Positions 59,638 to 64,000 of a stretch of 64,000 bases of DNA are shown here, piece after piece. Positions within the stretch are counted from its first letter, which is position 1, and each line of letters starts with the position of its first letter. The notes under the pieces were generated by a model. The model was not told the DNA's origin and did not search any database. It was given only the letters and a program-made list of their open reading frames with translations. Source of the DNA: an uncultured Desulfobacterales bacterium (lineage in GTDB: Bacteria > Desulfobacterota > Desulfobulbia > Desulfobulbales > Desulfocapsaceae); NCBI GenBank assembly GCA_937915545.1, contig CALGIJ010000001.1, positions 103,749-167,748 of the forward strand, read 5' to 3'. The position numbers and the translations under genes are program-made.

Positions 59638-62600
59638 TCACGTCGCCCACCCCTGGGCCCCGACGGCTTTCTGGATGTCGCGCAGCCTCGCCCCTTCGAG
59701 CGGCTGGTCGAACCGGACATGCACCGAGTAGTCGCTCTCCACCAGGTGGACGCCGCGCACGGCGAGCACATCGCCGCTGAGCGAGACGAACTCGCCTGGT
59801 TTTTCCCCCACCGGCATCCGCACCTGCACCTTGCGACCGAGAAGAAGGCGGATGTTCTCTTTCCTCGAGATACGCTGCTGGAAACACATGCCACCCAGGG
59901 AGATATCGCACAGCTCCACCATGGCGTTGATGCCGAGGCTCTGCCCGCGATCGTCGAGCATGGTGGTGGCCACCCGCCCTCTGATCGGCAGCCGTTCCTG
60001 GGCACGCCGATCCCAGCCGCCATCGCGGACGAGATCCTCGACCCGCTCGAAGTCGGCGCAGAATTCGCGCAGTTTGCCTTCCAGACCGGGAAACTGCTCG
60101 TTCCATTCGCCCAGGCGGTCGAGCTTCAAGGTGGAGATGTCGGCGGTGCCCACCGCGGCCACCGACAAGGTCCACACCGAGGCGTTGAAGAAACTGCCGG
60201 CGCCGAAGATCTCCCCCGGTCCGAGGGTTTTTACCAGCACCTCGTTGCCGCGCTCGTCGAAATAGAGTTTGACCCGACCGCGGTTGATGAAAAACAGCGA
60301 GGTCTGCATCGCCCCCTGGCCGACGATGACCTCGCCGTCGCGGAAGTGCTTGTGTTTCTGGGCGTGGTAGAGGGCGGCGAACTCGTCCGAGGTGAGGCGC
60401 TCGTAGAGCTTGGCCCAGATCTCCAGGTGGCCCTGGTCGATGGCCGCCAGCTTCTCGCGGTCGATGATCTCCGCCACCTCGATAATCTCCTTGAAGGCGG
60501 TGGGATCGATCTCGATCAGCCACTCGCGCAGGCTCTCCGCCTGCACGAAGTTGCGGGCCCGGGCGGTCTTCTCCACCAGGCGCAGCAGCTGCTGCCTGGC
60601 ACCCTCGCGGTCACCCTGGGCAAGCAGGGCGCGTACCGTCTGCTCCTGGGCGAGGCCGGTGATAACGCGCTGCTCCTTGCCGAGGTTCTGCATCCGGGCC
60701 GCCTGCTTCATGGCGCTCTTGCGCAGCTGGCCGGCATGGAGGTGCTTGCGGCGCTGCTCCTGGAGATCGCTGTCGAGATTCTCCAAAGTCTTGGCGGCGG
60801 CGCTCCACACCTGCTCGGGTAATTTTTTGAAGCCGCGCTGACCCTGATTTTCGAGAAAGGTCTCGACGCCTTTATAGGCTGCCGAGGTGCCGCTGCGGCC
60901 AAGGGTCTCGAGCAGCTGAAGGACGATTTCGCCGCGGTATTTTTCGCTGAACTGCTGATTGTCAAGAAGCAGCTCGCAGAGCCGGGTCGCCACTTCCTGA
61001 TCGCAGAGCCCGCTCAGAGCCTCGATAATCTGCAGCTTGATGAGCTCGGAGGAGTCGGTCAGGGCCTCGAGGAAGAGCTTTTTGCGTCTCTTGCCACCGA
61101 TCTTGTAGAGACATACGAAGGCCTCGCGCTGCACGCGGAAATCCTCGTGGCGGAGATACGGCAGGGCCTGGTCGGCGTCCTCCTCGCGGCCGGCCTCGCC
61201 GAGCAGCTTGAGCAGGTTGCGCTTGCCGTACCAGGGCATGTGCTCCCCGAGACGCTCGAGGATGATCGGGGTGAGGAAGGCGACATGGTCGATGAGCAGA
61301 TCGATGATGCGCATCCGGTCGTCCATGTCCTCAGTGTTGATGAGGGACTCGACGAGAAAGCGCAGGGCCACCGGCCCCTGCTGCGCCAGGCGCCGCCCAA
61401 CCTCCTCGTCGAGGGGCGAGGCAAGGCATTCGGCGAGCAACTCGGGCAGTTTGGCGCGCTGAATGCCCTTGTCCTGGACTGTGCCGACCACCGCCTGGAG
61501 CAGCGGTGAGCGACCGACCTTGCCGCTGCGCACCCCGTGGAAGAGGGCGAGGATGGCGTCGCCGCGCGCGTTCTCGCTGCGATCCCAGCTCGCCTGCATC
61601 AGTTGATGGAGAAAGTTCACCACCTTGAGGGCGGACTCCTCGCTGAGAACGGCACGCTTGAGGAGATCGGCCAAGAGGGGCAGGAAGGTGTCGATGGCCT
61701 GCCGCCGGTCGGCGGCGAGCAGCATTTCGCCGAGACGCACCAGGACGAGGTAGGGGCTCTCCCCGGCCTCGTTGCCGGGCAGGTAGTCGAGAAAGCGCGC
61801 CAGCAGGGTTTCCGCTTCCTTGGGGGCGGGGGGCGCGGCGGCGAAGCGGGCGCTGATGGCCTCGGGCAGGGCCTGCAGCAGTTCTTCGCTGCGCAGTACC
61901 TCGAGGCGCCCCTGCAGGAGGAAGTTGAGACCGGTTTCGATACGCCGTGCGCGACGACTCGCCTCGCCTTCGTGGATGATGGCCTTGGCGCGCTCGCTGC
62001 TCAGGTACTGCTTGCCCTTGGTGGTGCTCATCAGCCGCTTGAAGGCGCCGCCGAGATGGGCCATGCGCGGCGAGGCATCCCCGCTGGCGAGACGCTCGCG
62101 GGCTATCTGTTCGCGGAAGAGCACATAGATGCGTCCAAGACTGTCGTTGCTCAGCGCGGCGACCAGGGCGTCGTAGAGTTGCTCGCCAAATCCCGGCGTG
62201 AAGTGTTGCGAAAGCAGCACCGAGAGCGCCGGTTCGCGAAGATAATCGACGAGGACCCGCGCCAGGCCGTTGACGATGGCCCGAGTGTCGCCCTCGCCAA
62301 GACGCGCGGCAACGCCCTCGAGCAAGGTGGGGAAATGCGGCGAGGCGGCATTGACCCCTTTTTTGAGGATATCCTGGAGGACATGGCCGATGGCAGCGGC
62401 GAGCAGATCGACGCCGCTCTCGGTTGCGGCCAGCTCTTTTCTCAGCTCCGCCTCCACCGCCGGGCGCTGATCACGCCCGAAGAGGCCGGCGAGCAGCTCC
62501 GGCTTGGCCTTGACGAGTTTGCGCTTCTTGACCTCGCCCTCTGTATCGCCGCCCTTCTGAGGCCCTTCGTCACCGCTTTTTTCGGGGAAAAAGTCACTCA

Positions 62601-63006
62601 GGCCGAGGCCGGTGATGTAGGCGAGGCCGCCGCCTGCTTTTTTCGCCTTTTCCTGTGGAGTGTTGAAGACGAGCAAAATCTGCCCGAAAGCGAAGCGGTC
62701 CATCTCCGCACCGAGCAGCATCTGCGGCAGGCCGAGCAGACGCAGCTGCCGGTAGACGACGAGGTTTGGAAAGGCGTCGAGGGTTTCCTGGTCGAGGGGT
62801 TCGTCGCCAAGCCAAGGCCGGTCGTCTTTCAGGGAAAAGCGCAGCGGACCCTGGTCGCGCAAGAGCACCTTGAGTCCCTTGTAGCCCCTTTCCACGGCCG
62901 TCCCGACCTGGGGTGCGTCCGGCGGATAGAGACGGCTGGTCACTATGGCGTTATTCAATAGTTTCAGTGCTTCAACGCGTTTCTGCCGCTGCACGATCTG
63001 ACCCAT
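59638..63006 (-). CDS. Large helical-repeat protein with cNMP-binding and PilZ domains
   Basis: A 1122-residue protein without signal peptide. About residues 1-860 are helical and repeat-rich (HEAT-like segments such as EEDADQALPYLRHEDFRVQR). A cyclic-nucleotide-binding domain follows at about 876-975 (FRDGEVIVGQGAMQTSLFF; KTLGPGEIFGAGSFF). A C-terminal PilZ domain (about 1003-1122) shows RLPIR (RxxxR) and CDISLGGM (DxSxxG), the c-di-GMP contact motifs. It may therefore respond to two second messengers. The ATG at 63006 is chosen; an in-frame GTG lies at 63015. A promoter-like sequence lies upstream at 63122-63150. Confidence 0.8.
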   Translation of the reverse strand: MGQIVQRQKRVEALKLLNNAIVTSRLYPPDAPQVGTAVERGYKGLKVLLRDQGPLRFSLKDDRPWLGDEPLDQETLDAFPNLVVYRQLRLLGLPQMLLGAEMDRFAFGQILLVFNTPQEKAKKAGGGLAYITGLGLSDFFPEKSGDEGPQKGGDTEGEVKKRKLVKAKPELLAGLFGRDQRPAVEAELRKELAATESGVDLLAAAIGHVLQDILKKGVNAASPHFPTLLEGVAARLGEGDTRAIVNGLARVLVDYLREPALSVLLSQHFTPGFGEQLYDALVAALSNDSLGRIYVLFREQIARERLASGDASPRMAHLGGAFKRLMSTTKGKQYLSSERAKAIIHEGEASRRARRIETGLNFLLQGRLEVLRSEELLQALPEAISARFAAAPPAPKEAETLLARFLDYLPGNEAGESPYLVLVRLGEMLLAADRRQAIDTFLPLLADLLKRAVLSEESALKVVNFLHQLMQASWDRSENARGDAILALFHGVRSGKVGRSPLLQAVVGTVQDKGIQRAKLPELLAECLASPLDEEVGRRLAQQGPVALRFLVESLINTEDMDDRMRIIDLLIDHVAFLTPIILERLGEHMPWYGKRNLLKLLGEAGREEDADQALPYLRHEDFRVQREAFVCLYKIGGKRRKKLFLEALTDSSELIKLQIIEALSGLCDQEVATRLCELLLDNQQFSEKYRGEIVLQLLETLGRSGTSAAYKGVETFLENQGQRGFKKLPEQVWSAAAKTLENLDSDLQEQRRKHLHAGQLRKSAMKQAARMQNLGKEQRVITGLAQEQTVRALLAQGDREGARQQLLRLVEKTARARNFVQAESLREWLIEIDPTAFKEIIEVAEIIDREKLAAIDQGHLEIWAKLYERLTSDEFAALYHAQKHKHFRDGEVIVGQGAMQTSLFFINRGRVKLYFDERGNEVLVKTLGPGEIFGAGSFFNASVWTLSVAAVGTADISTLKLDRLGEWNEQFPGLEGKLREFCADFERVEDLVRDGGWDRRAQERLPIRGRVATTMLDDRGQSLGINAMVELCDISLGGMCFQQRISRKENIRLLLGRKVQVRMPVGEKPGEFVSLSGDVLAVRGVHLVESDYSVHVRFDQPLEGARLRDIQKAVGAQGWAT

Positions 63007-63121
63007 GGGCACCACCGCTCACTACCTTTTTCGGCTGACCTGCTCCCCCCGAACTCGCCCCACTACCCCAGAAAAAACGCCGTCTTCAGCCCACTTTTTG
63101 AAAAAACATCGAGCTATTTGA

Positions 63122-63150
63122 TAAATACAGGAATTGACTATACATGTCAA
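63122..63150 (-). promoter_or_regulatory. Candidate promoter and inverted repeat upstream of the cNMP/PilZ gene
   Basis: On the minus strand TTGACA (63150-63145) and TATTTA (63127-63122) are 17 bp apart. The -35 lies in TTGAC-N7-GTCAA (63134-63150), an inverted repeat that could bind a dimeric regulator. It overlaps the last codon of maf. Confidence 0.45.
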
Positions 63151-63770
63151 CCTCCGTCGCTATCTTTGCCCGCCACCCCCCCGGCAAGGCGAATTACCCC
63201 CTGTGCCAGCAAGGTCTCCAGCAGTTCCCAGAGGGGCAGTCCGACAACATTGGACGAGGAGCCGGCGATGGTCCGTACCAGCACCGCCCCACGACCCTGA
63301 ATCCCGTAAGCACCCGCTTTATCGAGACATTCGTCGGTGGCAGCGTAGGCCCGCGCCGTAGCTTCGTCAAAGGGGGCGAATTGCACCCTGGTGACCACCG
63401 AGCGCACCACTTCCACCAGCGGCATGCGCCGGCAGACGCAGAAGGCGGTCTCGACGAGGTGCTCGCGGCCGGAGAGTTCGAGAAGCATGGCCACCGCCTC
63501 CTCGAAGTGACGCGGCTTGCCGAAGATGCGCTCCCCCAGGGAGACCACGGTGTCACCGCTGACCACCCATGTCTGCGGGTGCTTGGCGGAAATCGCGCGC
63601 GCCTTGTCGAGGGCCATGCGGCAGACGAACTGCGAGGGACTTTCCCCCGCCTGCGGCTCCTCGACGATGCTCGCCGCCTCCACCCGGAAGCTAAGGCCGA
63701 GATCGTCGAGGAAGCGCCGCCGCCGCGGCGAGGCCGAGGCAAGAATCAACTCATCGATATTGCAATACAT
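63147..63770 (-). CDS. maf: Maf-family nucleoside triphosphate pyrophosphatase
   Basis: A 207-residue house-cleaning pyrophosphatase acting on dTTP/UTP or modified nucleotides. It has the N-terminal LILASASPRRRRFL, SGDTVVSLGERIFGKP and KAGAYGIQGRG segments of the family. The usual Asp, Lys and Arg active-site residues are in these motifs. The start at 63770 overlaps the stop of a short upstream frame (TAATG). Confidence 0.93.
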   Translation of the reverse strand: MYCNIDELILASASPRRRRFLDDLGLSFRVEAASIVEEPQAGESPSQFVCRMALDKARAISAKHPQTWVVSGDTVVSLGERIFGKPRHFEEAVAMLLELSGREHLVETAFCVCRRMPLVEVVRSVVTRVQFAPFDEATARAYAATDECLDKAGAYGIQGRGAVLVRTIAGSSSNVVGLPLWELLETLLAQGVIRLAGGVAGKDSDGG

Positions 63771-63907
63771 TAGCTTGCGTCGTGCGCCGCGGCGCACCTG
63801 CCGCCGCTTTTGAGGTAATTGGCTTTGCCGTCAGCCGTTTCGACAAGGACGGCGAGGGCAGGCTGCGATTGCGCCTGGAGAGCGTCTTCATCAATCAAAG
63901 TTTGCAA
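63770..63907 (-). CDS. Possible 45-residue protein coupled to maf
   Basis: An open frame bounded by TAA upstream and TAA at 63772-63770, with TTG as the only start candidate at 63907. It reads LVETADGKANYLKSGGRC near its end. Codon third positions look GC-rich as in real genes, and its stop overlaps the maf ATG (TAATG). No Shine-Dalgarno site and no known family; it could equally be chance. Confidence 0.25.
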   Translation of the reverse strand: MQTLIDEDALQAQSQPALAVLVETADGKANYLKSGGRCAAAHDAS

Positions 63908-63960
63908 AAATTACACCACTTTGTCGAGTCCTTTTCCGGGGCCCTCATACTTGCGTTTGC

Positions 63961-64000
63961 GGCCAGTAAGTTTGCAAATCGGCTGAAACCCTTACTGGCC
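63961..64000. repeat. Inverted repeat at the window end
   Basis: GGCCAGTAAG (63961-63970) and CTTACTGGCC (63991-64000) are exact reverse complements separated by 20 bp. AAGTTTGCAAA occurs at 63898-63908 and 63968-63978. The element may continue past the window. Confidence 0.5.

Noticed and set aside
1..64000. CRISPR array, rRNA or tRNA gene
   Set aside because: No spaced direct repeats and no recognisable tRNA or rRNA sequence were noticed on either strand.

Overview
The window is a contiguous, high-GC, gene-dense piece of bacterial chromosome. Gene content points to an anaerobic Gram-negative bacterium of the Desulfobacterota (old delta-proteobacteria) type. It combines lipid A genes using LpxI, SelB, the folate-dependent TrmFO, an Mrp-type Fe-S ATPase, anaerobic 2-oxoacid and 2-hydroxyacid catabolism, an expanded ferrous-iron uptake locus and a PEP-CTERM protein. 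This placement is inference from gene content; no rRNA or tRNA gene was seen.

Region 1 (1-8.2 kb) is mostly housekeeping: a partial Hpt protein, tilS, selB, a glyoxalase-II-like hydrolase, an Mrp ATPase, ftsY and a membrane TerB/J-domain protein. Region 2 (8.2-24.9 kb) is catabolic. A GntR regulator with a molybdopterin oxidoreductase and its Fe-S subunit diverges from a LarA-type racemase, a TRAP transporter (DctP/Q/M) and a fused FAD/Fe-S 2-hydroxyacid dehydrogenase. A second GntR regulator diverges from a fused indolepyruvate ferredoxin oxidoreductase (IorAB) and an ADP-forming acyl-CoA synthetase. Together they read as uptake, racemisation and oxidation of a 2-hydroxyacid, then oxidative decarboxylation and ATP formation.

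Region 3 (24.9-32.7 kb) is accessory: an AT-rich stretch, a PEP-CTERM protein, a decayed response-regulator receiver domain, an aminotransferase, and a tight operon of a TudS-related desulfidase, a DUF169 protein and a TauABC-type ABC transporter. Region 4 (32.8-40.7 kb, minus strand) is an envelope operon: NamZ-like muramidase, lpxD, fabZ, lpxA, lpxI, MurU-like and AmgK-like recycling enzymes, and der.

Region 5 (41.0-47.7 kb, minus strand) is a short-chain beta-oxidation/butyryl-CoA operon (thiolase, 3-hydroxyacyl-CoA dehydrogenase, M24 peptidase, DUF6125-like protein, crotonase, acyl-CoA dehydrogenase, nitroreductase). It has a TetR-like palindrome just downstream of its putative promoter. 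Region 6 (48.2-54.4 kb) is an extended Feo locus: two FeoA, FeoB, FeoC-like, an LbtU-like porin, a DUF2325 coiled-coil protein and a small Cys-rich protein. Region 7 (54.5-64 kb) has a 3D-domain lipoprotein, an MFS transporter and trmFO on the plus strand. On the minus strand lie a Twinkle-like zinc-finger/TOPRIM/RecA protein, a 1122-residue repeat/cNMP/PilZ protein and maf.

The best candidates for something undescribed are the TudS-DUF169-ABC operon, the Feo locus extensions, the maf/second-messenger/primase-helicase cluster, and the hydroxyacid-to-acyl-CoA locus with its visible operators.
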